This document shows positions 23,373 to 36,571 of a stretch of DNA of 64,000 bases, piece after piece (position 1 is the first letter of the stretch; every line of letters begins with the position of its first letter). The position numbers were made by a program, and so were the translations under genes. Below the pieces are notes generated by a model that worked only from the letters and a program-made list of their open reading frames with translations, was not told the DNA's origin and made no database searches. The DNA is from Inonotus obliquus (taxonomy: Eukaryota; Basidiomycota; Agaricomycetes; Hymenochaetales; Hymenochaetaceae). The stretch covers positions 2,666,001 through 2,730,000 of the forward strand of contig JAJHTX010000005.1 in NCBI GenBank assembly GCA_032164295.1, read 5' to 3'.

Positions 23373-23684
23373 CGTACAGAGATCAATATCAATATTTCCA
23401 TCAAATCATGATATTTTGTTCTCTATTCTTCTATTCTATACCACCACCATCTCCACTATCTCTATTGACAACGACAACGACAAGTAATTGGGAGATAAGT
23501 AGGGAAAAATATTCTGTAAATATACCTTGGCGCGTATTCATCGCGTGCCAGCGCGTCTCAGTTTTAGCAGCATTCCCTATCAGAAACAACGACGACTTGA
23601 CCAACTCATTTCTCTTCCCTCTCCTTTTTCTCTTCCTGCCGCCACGTCTCTCTTTAACGATCTCAGAAACGACTTCTACAAAAA
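23373..23684. promoter_or_regulatory. Divergent promoter of ALG12 and the BEM2-like gene
   Basis: This 312-bp gap between two divergent starts must serve both genes. It has a CCACCATCTCCACTATC pyrimidine tract near 23440 and a CTCTTCCCTCTCC tract near 23610, just upstream of the plus-strand ATG. No classical TATA box is placed for either direction. Confidence 0.4.
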
Positions 23685-26600
23685 ATGCCCGTAAGGCGTA
23701 TGCAATCATCTTCAAGCACGTCTACGAATCTCGCTACTCCTTCCCCGACTTCTCTTGGCCAATTTCAGCAACAGCAGCAACAATATCCATCCAGCCCGCA
23801 AAGCGTTAAGCCTTCTCCTTCCTTACCATCTTTCACGCGTTCCGCGTCGCCTTCAGGTCTATCAAATTTCTTTTCCAGACCGACTAAATGGTTCACTCGC
23901 ACATCCTCCGGCTCGCGTGCCAGCCCTGTCGAACCGCGGGTCAGCACAAGTAGTACATCCAGCTCTAAACGCAGACCGACAATCTCGGGACCGACGGACC
24001 CTAGGCCTATCGATAGCATCGTAGATCCTGGGGTGGACATAAAACTCACGGGTGCACAGGGTTTGGTTGGGATTAATGATAGGGCTAGTCGGTACGTCCA
24101 ACGCGAACGCGTATCTCTTCGTTCTGAGCGCGTTGAATGGTAGATTAAAGTGATTTTATGCGTTTATAGGTCTGTACTTGACTTATCGTCGCGCGCCAGC
24201 ACCGACATGAACGGCGCGACAATGTCGACCGGGTCAAGCGGGACAGGGGACCTCCGAAGCATTGCACGCAAAGGCTGGTCGCGCTCAGTTGACAACCTCC
24301 AAATCACCCCTCCATCCCAACTGACCCCTCTAAATACAAACAAACTGGAAATGGAAATGAAGATCGAACAATATCGCACGGGCACACCTACGACGCCTGC
24401 TTCACTCAATCAGAAGATATACCCGTTTCCAACTATGCCAGGTACACCTTCCACACCGCCGAGCGATGTATCACTGCAGCAGCAACAGTTCCAGTATCAG
24501 CACCAACTCAGACACGCACATTCAAATTCGGGGTCAAGTACATCGCTTGCTGCGCACTCCCCGAGCGCGCGTCTAGCTCCGCCGATGGCTAGTCCGCAGA
24601 AGGCGGGACGAAAGCGATCGTTTGACTTTGAGCGGTCCAAGGGGAAGTCAATTGATGGTGGTACCGCCCTGGGAGGAGGGCGTTCTGGCGGCGGCTTTCC
24701 GTTCTATTTCGGAAGCGGTGGGAGCAGCAGCAGCGTCAACCATCATCCAGAACGCAAGAACTCGGCCCCAGGTACAACAGCGCCCCCAACGATCATTGAA
24801 CCCAGAGCTTCAACAGCAGATGAAGAAGACTCTTCAAAACGCGCTTCTCAAATCGTACATCGATCCGGATTTATTCTACGCTTGCAGTCTTTCTCGCCTT
24901 CTTCCGTACCACAGCTCTCTTCGAATAAAAACTGGAAGCCATTCAAGATGGTACTGAAAGGCTCGAAATTGTACTTCCACAAGCCGCCTAGCGACCGTTC
25001 TGCGGCCATCAAGGAACTTTTCCCATCTGGACTGGTTGCTGTAGTGGAGGAAGAAGTCGAAGGAGACAACGAGACGAGTAGCAATAATAAGCCAGGAAGA
25101 GATAGAGAGGAGGGTCGCAAGAGGAGAGCATTTTGGGGACGAAGAACTCATCCCGAATTGGTCTTGGAGGACGGGAAAGTTCAACGTGGAACACTGGAGG
25201 CGCTCGTCCATGAATCCGTCTTTGGTACAGCCTTCTTCTCTTCTTCGCAATCTATGAGCGAGGAAAGCGGAGAATGGAAGAACTTCGCTTCGAGTATGCT
25301 TTTCTTCGTTCCGTTTCTGGTCGATCGAGCGAAGTTCGAGCATGAGTTACAGCGCTGCGGGAGTTACTTTGTCAATGGGGTGGAGGAAAACGAGAAGGAA
25401 GCTGCCCGTGCGCGAGTTGCTTGGCTCGTCTCGTGCTATGTTGCATATCATTCAAGTCCGGCTGATGAGGAGAGTTGGAGGGCGTTCTGTTCGGAGGTCA
25501 TCCCTGCTACTGCTACTCTTGCATCATCTAACGGGGCGGCGCCAGAATCATCACCTCTGATGGACTCGTCTCCGAATTTGAATACTTTCTCCCCGCGTCC
25601 TGGCGAAGCTGAACGTATGCCCTCGCTATCATCAAGCACAAATCGTCTCGGAACTCCGATATCCCTCGGCTCCCCAATCTCATCCACTACCAACATTTCC
25701 ACTCCAAGCTCTAACGCAAACACTTCTCGCATGCGACTCTGGTCTGCACTCGATACAGGAGGATTTACGCGTGAAATACTTTTCAAGCTCGAGCCCGATA
25801 CGGTCGCTCGGAGTTTACTCCTTTATCAAAGAAGTATCCTTGAGGCCGCCTTTGTTGGTTCCTCATCACTATCCATTAATGCTGAGCTCTTACTCGCCGA
25901 GTCGCCTCTTACACCTCTCGTGGAGTTCTTCGGCTGTGACGACGCTCCACATTGGTTAACACGCACGGTGATAATGCAAATTCTCGGCCCAGGACAATTT
26001 GACATGTCCGTTTTGGGGGCGAGCGACAATCGCCGTCAACCACCGATTAACTCTCGCACGCATGTAAGAGCGGAAGTCATAGCGCGCTGGGCGCGCGTGG
26101 GCGAGATGAGTCGACTTGCGGGTGATGAGTGTTCGTGGAGAGCCATCATGGCTGCGTTGTGTTCGAAGCCGATCGCGAGGCTCGAAAAGGCATGGAGACG
26201 TGTTGACTCAACGGCTATGAACGTTGTGCGTGGGTGGGCTTACGCGTCTATCACGAACTCGAAGTCGAAGTCGAATACGAATAGCAAGGACCAGTCTGTT
26301 GCTGGAGTTACTGATCCAGAACAACGCGTTTCACCATGGGGCGGCGACGGTCGATACCACGCTCTGAAGCTTCTTGAGAAGCTCCTCGAAAGCAAGTCAA
26401 ATGTATGGGCAAGTGAAGGGATGATCGAGACAAAGCGCATCTTCGACGACTTCGTCTCGTCCTTTGAGAGCTGCCGAGGAAGAGGCGTACGTGTGCGAGA
26501 AGCAAGCGATGAGGAAGAGGCGTTTCGCTTGTCTCAGCACTGGAAAGAGGTTTCGAAGAAGCCACCGCCGATGAAGATTCACCGGTACGTATCATTTTTC

Positions 26601-29600
26601 TCCTCGTTGATCGGTGCTTGAAAATTTGAGAAAGATCAGAAAAAGAAAGAAAAGGAAATAAGGCTGATAGTTCTTGTTTCTTGTAGGATCAATCAACTTA
26701 TGTCCCTCTCCTTCGCCGCCGAACCTAGGAAGAAAGGCCTCTTCGCGCCGTATTACTGGTCTCGGACGTCCCACACAGGACCACAAGTCCTCGTCCCGCT
26801 CCTCATCCCCGAGTTACTCCCAACAATCTCTCTCATCGACCGATCTCAGCTCGTTCGCACAAAGAAAACTTCGTATGAGAGCGGTGCGGTGCTTAATGAA
26901 TCGCAGTCAATTCGACCGAATGAGTTAATTTGCATGATCGAGCCGGATGGAAACATCCGAGCGGGTGGAGGTCAAGCTGCTCCGAGGCATAATGGCCGTC
27001 CCGGGAATAATGCGCTTGATCTGGGAGGGATGATTTTACCGGTGTTTGACGGCGAGCTTCTCTTGTGTGTCGTTGCTAGTCCGAGTCCCGGTCACTCTCC
27101 CGAACCGAGTACGACCTTGATTTCGGGTTCGGGTCCAGGTTCACAGGGAGAATCAGGATTTGAAAATGCTCTGCCAAGTAGACAGCCTTCTATACGCGTC
27201 AAGTCTGCCGCAGCGGGACTTGACAGAAAAAGTAGTCGCGCTAGACGTGCCTCGCTACCTGCACTCTCAAAGCGCGACCGTTCTACTCCGGCAGTCGTTG
27301 TTGTCGAACCAACAAGTGAACCTCCGCTTCATGCCGTTGTTCAGGGTGGTACCCTCGACGCGCTGGTCCAATTCCTGATTCACGGCTTAGAGGGAGTAAC
27401 CGTGAGCGTTGCAGATGATAATGGCGAAATGACTCTGCGGGATAAGAAGACGCGCTCTGTTAAAGTCGACAGAGCGGAGTTTGCACGCGTTTGGTGGCCT
27501 GCATTCCGCAGTTTCGTGGCCCCTTATGTGTTCTTCCAGGTCAGTCTTCTGATAATTTAGCGTTTATTTGATGAGCATATTAGCCCGTTGCGTTGATGCG
27601 GAGAAGATGCGGATGCTAATTTTTCTTCATTGTTTTCATAAACAGCTTTTGCGGAAAGATTTTCTTTCCTCGTCTCTTCCGCGCGGGTCAAACCCGGCAG
27701 AGGGGATAGCGCAGTCCATGCAGGCTCGTCAAGCCGTCATAAGAGTCATAGCCGAATGGATCCATGTAGGAGGCGGCGCGCAAGATGCGTTAGACGACAT
27801 CGAGCTTCACGCATTGATGCAATCCTTCCTGTCGCAACAAGCCGAACCTGCTTTGTTGAAGTCAGTATCGCAGTCCCAGTCCGAGGATCTTTCGAGGCTC
27901 TTGAGGGAATATGAAGCGGAGCGTGTGAGACTCTGTAATACGTTCGTTGCGCAGACCATGCGCCCGCAGTTTAAGAGTGCTCCTGTGCGCGGGCAGGTGA
28001 TGGCGACGGGTTCTGATGATGTCGTTGTTTCCCATTCTCCTGGTTCTGCCGGTTCTCCTGGCATCGCAACTGGGGCTAGCGCTGGAGCAGTTGTACATAA
28101 TAATTTTGGGATCCGCGCACCGAAATTAGAGGAAATAACTCCGAGCGAGTTGGTTGAGAATTTGGATGCGATGGCTTCTGCTGCATTTCGCAATGTAAAT
28201 CAAGAAGTGAGTGTATTTGATCTAGTTTCTTCTTGGTCCTTTATGCTTCCTTCCTTCTGTTTTTCTCACGGGAATATACATATTTGTATCCGGATGGTAT
28301 TCGTGTATATGAATGTGGGGGACCTGCGTGTTAATGAATTGACATACTGACGAAACGCGTAATTCTTGTATTTTGTTCTGGTAGGACTTGTACGTCACTT
28401 CAGACCTTCTTGAAGTACAAACTTCGGACCGGACTGGCTGGTTCCTCCCGCGCGAACCGAATTCAATTACAGATGAAGTAGAGATCCAATCGCTCTATAC
28501 CTTCCTGATGGAAGTCGAACCGACATCTCTAATCGGCGAGTACTCCGGAGACACGTTATATCGACTACTCCCACCAGGCGTTAGAAGTCTTCTCCGCGCC
28601 TACTGTATCTTGCGCAAATGGGCCGTATGTTGTTTAGCTGCGCCGCATATTGGTGCGAAGGTGCGACAGGCAAGAATGGAGATGTTCCTCAATGCAGTTG
28701 AGATCTGTAGAATGCGGAGTGTTGATCTTGATAGGCCAGATGCTCTACTCGACGGTACTACAAACCCTGCCCAACGTCCGTGTGTCCGGTCGTTCGTCGA
28801 AGCTGTGTTGACGTCTGCAATCGTCAGTCCTGAAAGCAGAGTATTCAACAGAGCGTGGCAGGCTGTTGCTAGCGCCCGCGGTGCGCAAATGGAGAGTCTG
28901 CTTTCCCTTCTGTCAACGAGAGCTGTTGAGCCTATTGGGAGGAGGGAGAGGTTAACTGTTGACCCTGCATGGATATTGGAACGTATTCTTGAGGTTATAA
29001 GTCTTACTGACGTCTTGGATTCTCCTGTGGATTTCGAGGCGCCTTTGAGTTTAGTTAACTTTGACAAGAGGCGGTAAGTTTCCTTTTCATTGGATGAGGT
29101 CATCATGGCGGAATCTGACGTAATAACAATATTAACCTAGACAACTTCACAACATCATCGCAAACGCTTCGTCATACGTAAGCCGCGGAGGCCGACAACG
29201 GCGCGAAATGGATCGTATGGGCTTTGAACGGCTAAACAGGATCGAACAAGAAGTCCAGGATGTCGTATTCGACTTACGGTTCTTGCGGGATGATGCACAG
29301 CGCGAAGCTGTCGCTGCAAACTTACCTACGCCGCAAACTCCCGGCCGAAAAAGCGGACCACGACCGTTCCAGAAGATAATCGCATTACAACAAGAGAAAA
29401 TCAAGCGTGATAGGTATATACGCGAGAGACTTTTGAAGGAGAAACGTCACGAACAGCAAAGACTCGAACGAAAGGAAGACGATCTGAATCGCGCAATGAT
29501 GGACGTCCGCGGTGGTGCTGGGCTTTCTCATTCGCATTCTGGCGGTAGCGGTAGCGGTGGAAGTGGACAAAAGCATCAACGCGGGAAACGTAGCATGTCC

Positions 29601-31216
29601 GCCCTATTCAGCTTAATGCGTCCCATCTCAACCGCCTTCACCTCAGAGAGTGCCGTCGTGCCGAAACGCAGCGCAGCGGAATTAGACTTCACGCCTTCTC
29701 ACAAGCCTACACTCACCCTCAGTCTAGTCGATGCCCATATAATGGCGTTCATCAATAACGATCGTTCGTTTACGTTCCAAATCGATACGGAAGATGGAGG
29801 GCATTATTTGCTGCAAGCATTGTCGAGAAATGATATGACTCAATGGATGCAGACAATCAGTACTGCTATTAAAACTCACGCACAAAGGAGGTTGACGTAT
29901 TTGGGGAATGCAAGTCCAATTCAGATTCCTAGTGATCATGTTCAGCATCAGGCAAGACCACTTACAGCTTCACACGATCCAAAAGCCAGTGAGTTCTTCC
30001 GCCCTTCAAGGGGCGATTCGGTCGTTGAAGATTTCTTACAGTGTTTGGCGTCGACCTTACTTTCCTCGTACGCCGCGAAGCTGGTGGTGACGAAGTCCCA
30101 CCTGATTCCGTTCCCAGCGTCCTCGAGCTCTGTCTTAAGGAGATCGAGCAAAGAGGACTAACAGAACAAGGAATTTGTGAGACAATCGATATTTCTTGTA
30201 ACGTTTCTTGAAGCTGACCAGATCTGTAGATCGAGTGGCAGGAGCGACTTCCGAAGTGACAGCATTACGAGAAGCTTTGAATAACGGTACGTTCTTTATC
30301 AGCATACAACACCACATCACCATCGGGCTTACTGTATTTTAGGCCAGAGACACATCGACCGCTATACAGATATTAACGCTGTATGCGGTGTCGTTAAGTA
30401 CTGGTTCAGGACTTTACCAGAAACTGTCATACCAGAGGCCTATTTTGAGCCGATCATTGAAGCTGCGCGTAAGTTTATCTGCATGTTCATGGTCTGTTAC
30501 GACGATTGTTGATGTACATTTCCTACCTGATAGGGTTGACTGACCTCGACGAGCGACTTGCGAAAATTCGCGAAATCGTACATACGTTCCCTCGTGCTCA
30601 CTTCTCCGTCTTGAAACGACTTGCAGAACATATGGATCGGTACGCTTCGCTTTTCCTCTTTTCCTTCCTTATGAGAACGATTATGACTGACTTTGAAATC
30701 GTTTCTGACTATGCGTTAAATTTATCTTTGCATAGTGTCGTTGATTACGAAGAACAAAACCACATGACGCCTGATAACCTCGCTGTCGTCATCTGTCCTA
30801 ACCTTCTTCGTGCACCTAACAATAATTTCGGATTGATCATGAAGAACATGGGTCCGATTACTGTGTTGTTCAAGGCATTGATTACGCATGTGAGTGTTTC
30901 CCTCACCTCGCATTCACAGTGCATTATATTAACGAGCATTTCCTGGTGCGAACTTTAGATGCATCTTATTTTCGACGAAGAGGCGGGCGAGGAAGTCGAA
31001 GAAGCCGAAGTTGAAGGCGACACTGAATTCCTCGAAAGCGACATTGATGGAGAAGGAGAAGGTCTAATCTACGCTGAACCGGACCATTACGAATATAACG
31101 ACTCGAAAAAACTCATCTCCCTCAACGAACGCCAAAAACGACGACAACTGCTTGTTCCTGAAGTTGACTTGGGGCCCCGGTTCGTAGCTTCACCCGAGCC
31201 AGATGAGTTGTTGTAA
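23685..31216 (+). CDS. BEM2: BEM2-like multidomain protein: RasGEF-like, PH and RhoGAP
   Basis: This is a very large gene of about twelve exons encoding roughly 2,200 residues, close to yeast Bem2 (2,167). Order: a disordered Ser/Pro/Gln-rich N-terminus; a PH-like segment near residue 370 (WKPFKMVLKGSKLYFHKPP); a RasGEF N-terminal-type unit (GTLEALVHESVFG and later GGTLDALVQFLIHGL); a RasGEF-like region (RINQLMSLSFAAEPRKKGLF; FLMEVEPTSLIGEYSG; RLLPPGVRSLLRAYCILRKW); a C-terminal PH domain (TEDGGHYLLQALSRNDMTQW); and RhoGAP. The RhoGAP arginine finger is present in GIYRVAG, created by splicing of 30169 to about 30230, with LTEQGIYR upstream and NHMTPDNLAVVICPNLLRAP downstream. Bem2 stimulates GTP hydrolysis on Rho1/Cdc42-type GTPases in polarity and cell-wall control. 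The GEF region may be a degenerate scaffold rather than an active exchanger. Confidence 0.88.
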
Positions 31217-32650
31217 TCGCAATCACCGAATCAATCGCGGGTACAGGACACTCGATAGTCACCTGTCTCATCTCTATCAATCATTAGCCATCTCTCTCTC
31301 GCTCGCTTTTCTTTCCTTTCCTTTGAGGCTGACTTGTTGGTTCTTAGACTCTCTTCATCCCTTTCCTCCCCTTCTTCTACGTATTGCCTTTATCCCCTCT
31401 CCCTCCCTTTCCCTACTCTTTCTCTTGACGTTTCTGCGGACACTGCGAACTTTGTACAATACGCACCATATCCCATCCACACCCTTTCATTACAACGCCC
31501 ATTCCATCAACCCCACCCCACCAGTATACTGGACAATCATCTATGTGTCCATCTAGTCACCCATCAACAGTCTCATTTCCTTATTTGCCCCTCACTTTCG
31601 GTACTCGAGTACGTTCTTTATAATATATTATGAATATGGTTCATCTACATACATACAGCGCGAATGTGATCATTCTTTACTTTATTACTTATATTACTTA
31701 TCAACTCATCATTGGCGACTTCTTAGGGTATAGGGTCGGCTGGCACTTGTGTGACTTCAGGGATGAAAACAATATTCGTTTCAGAGAGCAGATGGGAAAT
31801 GGACTTCGTCGTAATCCTCCGCGTCCCAGCTGCCTTCCGCACTCCCTTCAGCACAGTTTATTTTATCTAGAGCTCAATTCTTGACGGAACATGGCAGAAT
31901 CGACTCCTAGCCTGACCACATACTACCTGCTGTTCAACAAATTTTGAAATTGCATTTCGTTTCAGTATGGAAAATAGAAATAAGTAGCTACTGATTTCGA
32001 AGTAGAGCCACTAATTTTACAAACGGCTGTAATATTCGCAGCTACTAGTACAGGATCGAGGCATCGCACGCTACGTGACTATGTATGTAGAGTTACAAGA
32101 TCAGATATACAGAGTAATCGCACATTGAAACGAAACCATTGAACTTTGAAAATCGAAATCAGGTGTCAAACATCAGATGAGCAGTACGTCAATACGAAAT
32201 ATTTCGTTGCACAAGAAACCACCGCAATAAAAGACGGGGAGAACAAATAAGGTCCGAAATCGAAACCGAAACCGAGTGAAACCACGTTAACGAATTCAGT
32301 AAGAATTCAGTTAGAAAACTATCCTCCAAGAAATCAATACGTGAAGATCGAAAGATCGAAAGGTCTAGGGTTGTGAATGATGAACGAAAGATGTATGGAC
32401 TGAGTTGGGTTTGTCACTTTCGCAATTGCAATAAACGAGACCGAAGCAGATGGTGCATGCGAGAAAGAGACGGATATGCATGAGCATGAGCCCAGAAAGC
32501 CGAAATGAACCATATGAACCATAACCATAACCATAAGCGTAATGCAGGGTATGTGGTGGGATAGCATGAAAAGTCGAAAGTCGAAACGTCGAAAGAGAAA
32601 AGGCCATATCCTGAACCGCAGAAAAGGTATCGTCATGTGCGTCTCGAAGA
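31217..32650. other. Intergenic region between convergent genes
   Basis: Bases 31240-31560 are a C/T-rich 3' flank of the BEM2-like gene. An AT-rich part near 31660-32340 follows. Short degenerate repeats occur at 32340-32365 (GATCGAAA units), 32503-32540 (ACCATA units) and 32570-32600 (GTCGAAA units). Open frames here lack family similarity. No gene was recognised. Confidence 0.45.
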
Positions 32651-35582
32651 TCAAGATGGCCATCCTCTCGCCATCCTCGCTGCTTCGCCTCCAATCCGAC
32701 CAATAAAGTCCCAAACGGTCGAAGCACCATCAGGAATAAACCCTTCACCAGTAGGGTATATACTGTTAAACTCTGAAAAAGCGGCACGGTCATAATACGT
32801 CGGTCCGCCAGGTACGTTGTACTGAGGATGCATGTATGGTCCACTCAACAAACCTGCAGCAACGATGCAACCACCGAGTACAACCGCGGCCTGCGTAAGT
32901 CCTGCTGCTAAAGACTGGTCTCGGTCTCGGTCCCGCTCAGCATCATGTTTTCCGTACACGAAGGTGTTGTAGATGTTATAGAAGCGACTCTTCTGGCGGC
33001 TCGTGCTTCCGTCGGAAGCTGCCACAGTCGAAGAGCGTTCACTCCGCGTCCCATCACGCGAGCGCCCGGTCTTCAACGACATCTCGAGCACCTTGTCAAT
33101 GGCAAGGCAGTCGAAACCGAGCTCTCCCTTGAGTGAAGCCCATTCCTCCAGGGCATCCTCTGAGACACCTCTCGGTAGAGGCGACAGTGGGACATCCAGA
33201 CCTTTGTGCCACCTGAGGACCGCCTCTGAGGCTATACGCATATCGCGCTGATCCTGATCCTCTGCACTCTTACTGCTTTCCGCATAGGATGGCGGTAGGT
33301 CGCGTATTGCCCGTTTTGACGTAGACGCTTCATTGTCATCCACAAAAGTACCAGAGTGCTCCGATTCCAGTGTGTCGGTCTGGATCTCCGTCTCCAACTT
33401 TAGCACAGGTTTTGGAACAGGTTCGGGGTCTGTCTGAATCGAAAATGATACTAGTGGGGCGGATTCAGTCTGAGTACTGAATGCGGTCGTTGGCCTCTTT
33501 GGTTCTGGGTCCGTCTGGGTGAAGCTTGAGGTGGTAAATTCGGACACCTCATGTTGAGTGTAAGCATCAGAGTAATGCTTCACGTCCTCGTACTGGATAG
33601 TCTCCACTCGCTTCATAGCTCGACTGGCGATCTTCTGCGATAGTGTTAGAAATCCTATTCGCGGATCCCACTTGACAAGGGCTTACCTTCTTCCTTCGAG
33701 TGATAATGGTTTGCACAACATCCTCTCCTTCCGTCGCACCGCCGTCACTGTCGTCATCGCTAACGGCTGTCGTACTCTCTTCGTCAGAATTCTCGCCATG
33801 CCATCTGCCTTGGTTGATCCTGGCAAGCTCGACGCCGAGACTTTTGCTGATACTGCCCTGGAGGCTAGTGCGTCCCCCCTTGCCACCTTCCGAGACGCTT
33901 CCATCAGCCTTATTGCGAAGCTCGTCCATATCGAAGCGCAAACGGTCGATTGTCTCTTTGAGAAGCAGATTCTCTTGCTTTTGTTCTTCAAGCTGAGCTT
34001 GCGCTTCTCGCGCAAGTGCCAGCTGATTCTCCAGTGACTGAAGCAATTGTTCCATTTGCTCGTGTTGCTGTTGCCACTTTTCAATCTCAATGCCGTGTAG
34101 TGAGATTTTGTCCACCGCGTCACGATACTGCTGATCTTTGGTTCGAAGAGCGTTCCGCAAGCTTTCGGACTCGGCTAGGATAAACCACCATAAGCACGGT
34201 GAGAAGTAATTGAAAGCTGAGATACATACTGCACTGCTCCTGATACTGTTTTTGTAAGCTTTGGTATGAAGCCTTGGCAGTCTCCAGGGCTCTCTGAGAT
34301 TTCGCTATCTCACTCTCTAAAGCCTGGATCTGGTGAATATACTTGATCTCCTTCGCACGCAACTCCTTCTCCTCTCGTTTCGCCAAGCTCAGCTCACTTT
34401 TCGTTTCTTCAAGTGCAATTTCTAGCCTCTCCAACTCAGCCTCATGCTCGGAAATTCTGGATTGAAGGATACGATCTTGCTCGGCGACTTTTCGCTGGAG
34501 TTCCGAGTTTGCTCGAGTCAATGCTTCCTCACGTTCTTGAGACTCGAGAGACACCAAAGACCCATTCCGAGCAAGAACAAGGCCGAGAGTCGGATCATCT
34601 TCGTCTTCATCATCCTCGGCATCCGAGTCGAGGGAGCGGCGAGAACGGTCAAACGAATCATCTCGGTCATAGTCGAAGCGCGTGCGGCTTGATGGGGACA
34701 TTATTCCAGTTATGCTTGCGCTAATGCTGTCACCGTACCGATTACGTGAGTTTGCTCGAGAACCAGAGCGAACTGGCGGAGAGTCCCACAGTTCGGCATC
34801 AGAGCCACGAGGCGATATGGGATTTGATGGAGCACGAGGCCGTCGTGACATGCGAGAACTTGGTCGAGAAGCGGACTAAAGGTCATGCTCAGTACACGTT
34901 CACGTATCAATAACGCTTAGGACACACCTCAGAATCGCTCCCTCCGTGTCCATAATTGCTGGCGTCGCTTCGCCGGCGCGATCCTGTACCTGTACCAACG
35001 CGCTTTGAATTCCAGCTCGAAGGAGCCGCAAACGAGAGAGGCGCAGTACGCCTACGTCGCGCACTTTCAAAGGGTGAATCTGGAAGACGTGCTGAGTTTG
35101 GGGTCCTCGGAGGAAGAGCAGAGGGAGGGGGAGGTCCACGACTAGAAGAACGCGAAGACGGACCGCTAGTATCTGCGAGATCATCATCTCCTCCCCTATC
35201 TTCCGGACCCTCATGATCCTCTTCCCGCGATGCATTCGCGCCCCTTTGCGCGAGCAGCCGCAAGAAGCTGAGAAGGACGTTCGGAGTCACTTCTATACCA
35301 GGGTTAGCAGTAACGAAGTCATTTAGCTTTGTTTCCTCATCGTCCGTGAGCAGCGCTATGCCGTCGTGCTGCTCTCCGAAAACGCGTATTACGTCGGTCA
35401 AAGCACTGGCGGGGACGACGGGGTCTCCGTCAGCGTTCGGACGAGATGCATGGTGCGTTGCGAACAGGTCGTATAGTTCTGCCTCTAGATCGGCAACAGA
35501 GTCGCGATTTTTCTTATTTGCAGCCTGGTAGAAATAAGTTGTGAGCAATTTGCTCGAGAAAACGCGAAAATACACGAACCAT
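32651..35582 (-). CDS. Coiled-coil protein with C-terminal membrane segment
   Basis: Exons are 35580-35582 (the ATG alone), 34928-35524, 34230-34875, 33687-34174 and 32651-33634. They total 2718 nt, or 905 residues, with all phases consistent. Residues 1-100 (MAANKKNRDSVADLEAELYD and on) have an EF-hand-like helical look but no clear calcium loop. A long Ser/Arg/Pro-rich disordered stretch with an acidic patch follows. Residues about 290-490 form a long coiled coil (heptads in ELQRKVAEQDRILQSRISEH and onward). Then come three TQT-type repeats (SFTQTDPEPKRP, AFSTQTESAPLV, SIQTDPEPVPKP). A single hydrophobic helix (AAVVLGGCIVAAGLLSG) sits about 75 residues from the end. The layout suggests a tail-anchored tether or cortical/nuclear-envelope scaffold, but I do not recognise the family. 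Confidence 0.82.
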
Positions 35583-36571
35583 GATGGAGGTGGGAATGAG
35601 GAAGAAGAAGAGGGGTCTCAGTCTTGATAACCTATTTCTGCGCTAGCCACAGAAACCAACAATGCGTGGCAGAGTTTCCAAATTAGGATAATTAGGGCTT
35701 AAGGCTTCTCCAGATTACGTGACCAAAGAGACTTCAACCGCAACCACACAACCACGACCATTCACCGCCATAGTCTCGCGGCTGTTGTTCTAAAATAATT
35801 GCCGGTAATTCTTTTCTCTGAGCATATAACGCCCGAGAAGTGTTTGTCCAATTCTACACGACACGCCGTGGCTGCGGGTAAAGGTGATGTGACCTGTCGT
35901 GTCGTATTCACAGGGCTTTATCGTCACTGACAGCCACAGGCCTTGGTTCATCTCGTTAAGTATTTTGATCTTGTTGGGCCAACTCCCGGGGTTGCCTCCG
36001 GTAGATGTCGCAACGTTAGAATAGTTTTGTTCTCTCACCGGACCATTGCAAGAGGATGCCATCGATTGAAACTGTCTCGACCGCTACTGGGGCGGAATCT
36101 GAATGCACTTCTCGAAGAACTTTCTAAAATCGCCTATGGGTCTGTGAACACCGGCTCGTGCAGAACCTCATCTCTGCTTGCCTCCTTTGCTACTCAACTG
36201 CTGAGCGCTGCATTGATGCTAATAACTGTAAGCGTCTGGCCCACGTTCTTGATGCCAGACGTGGTTATCCGGTCTGCCTTGCCTGCTGCATCTGTCTTCG
36301 TAATGGTGTATTATACCTCAAGATTACGGAATTCGCATTATTTTCGGGAGTGGTGGAGGCTACATGGGGACTTCAATACACGCAGAATGCAACAGCTTTA
36401 GTCGTTAATATCTTCTACCATCCTGCTGTCACTTCATCTGGTTTCCGTGGCACACATGGATCCCGAAAATGAAGGAACCGCTTTGGTTCTAAGATATACA
36501 AAGAGCTATAGGGCGGGAGCAAGGCCACGAAAAGGCCTGAACAAGGTACGATATACACTATCCGCGATTCT
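35583..36571. other. Intergenic: upstream of the coiled-coil gene, 3' side of the dehydrogenase
   Basis: Both flanking genes are on the minus strand. Short open frames at 35943-36472 show no family motif and no supporting splice signals. No repeat or RNA gene was recognised. Confidence 0.4.
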
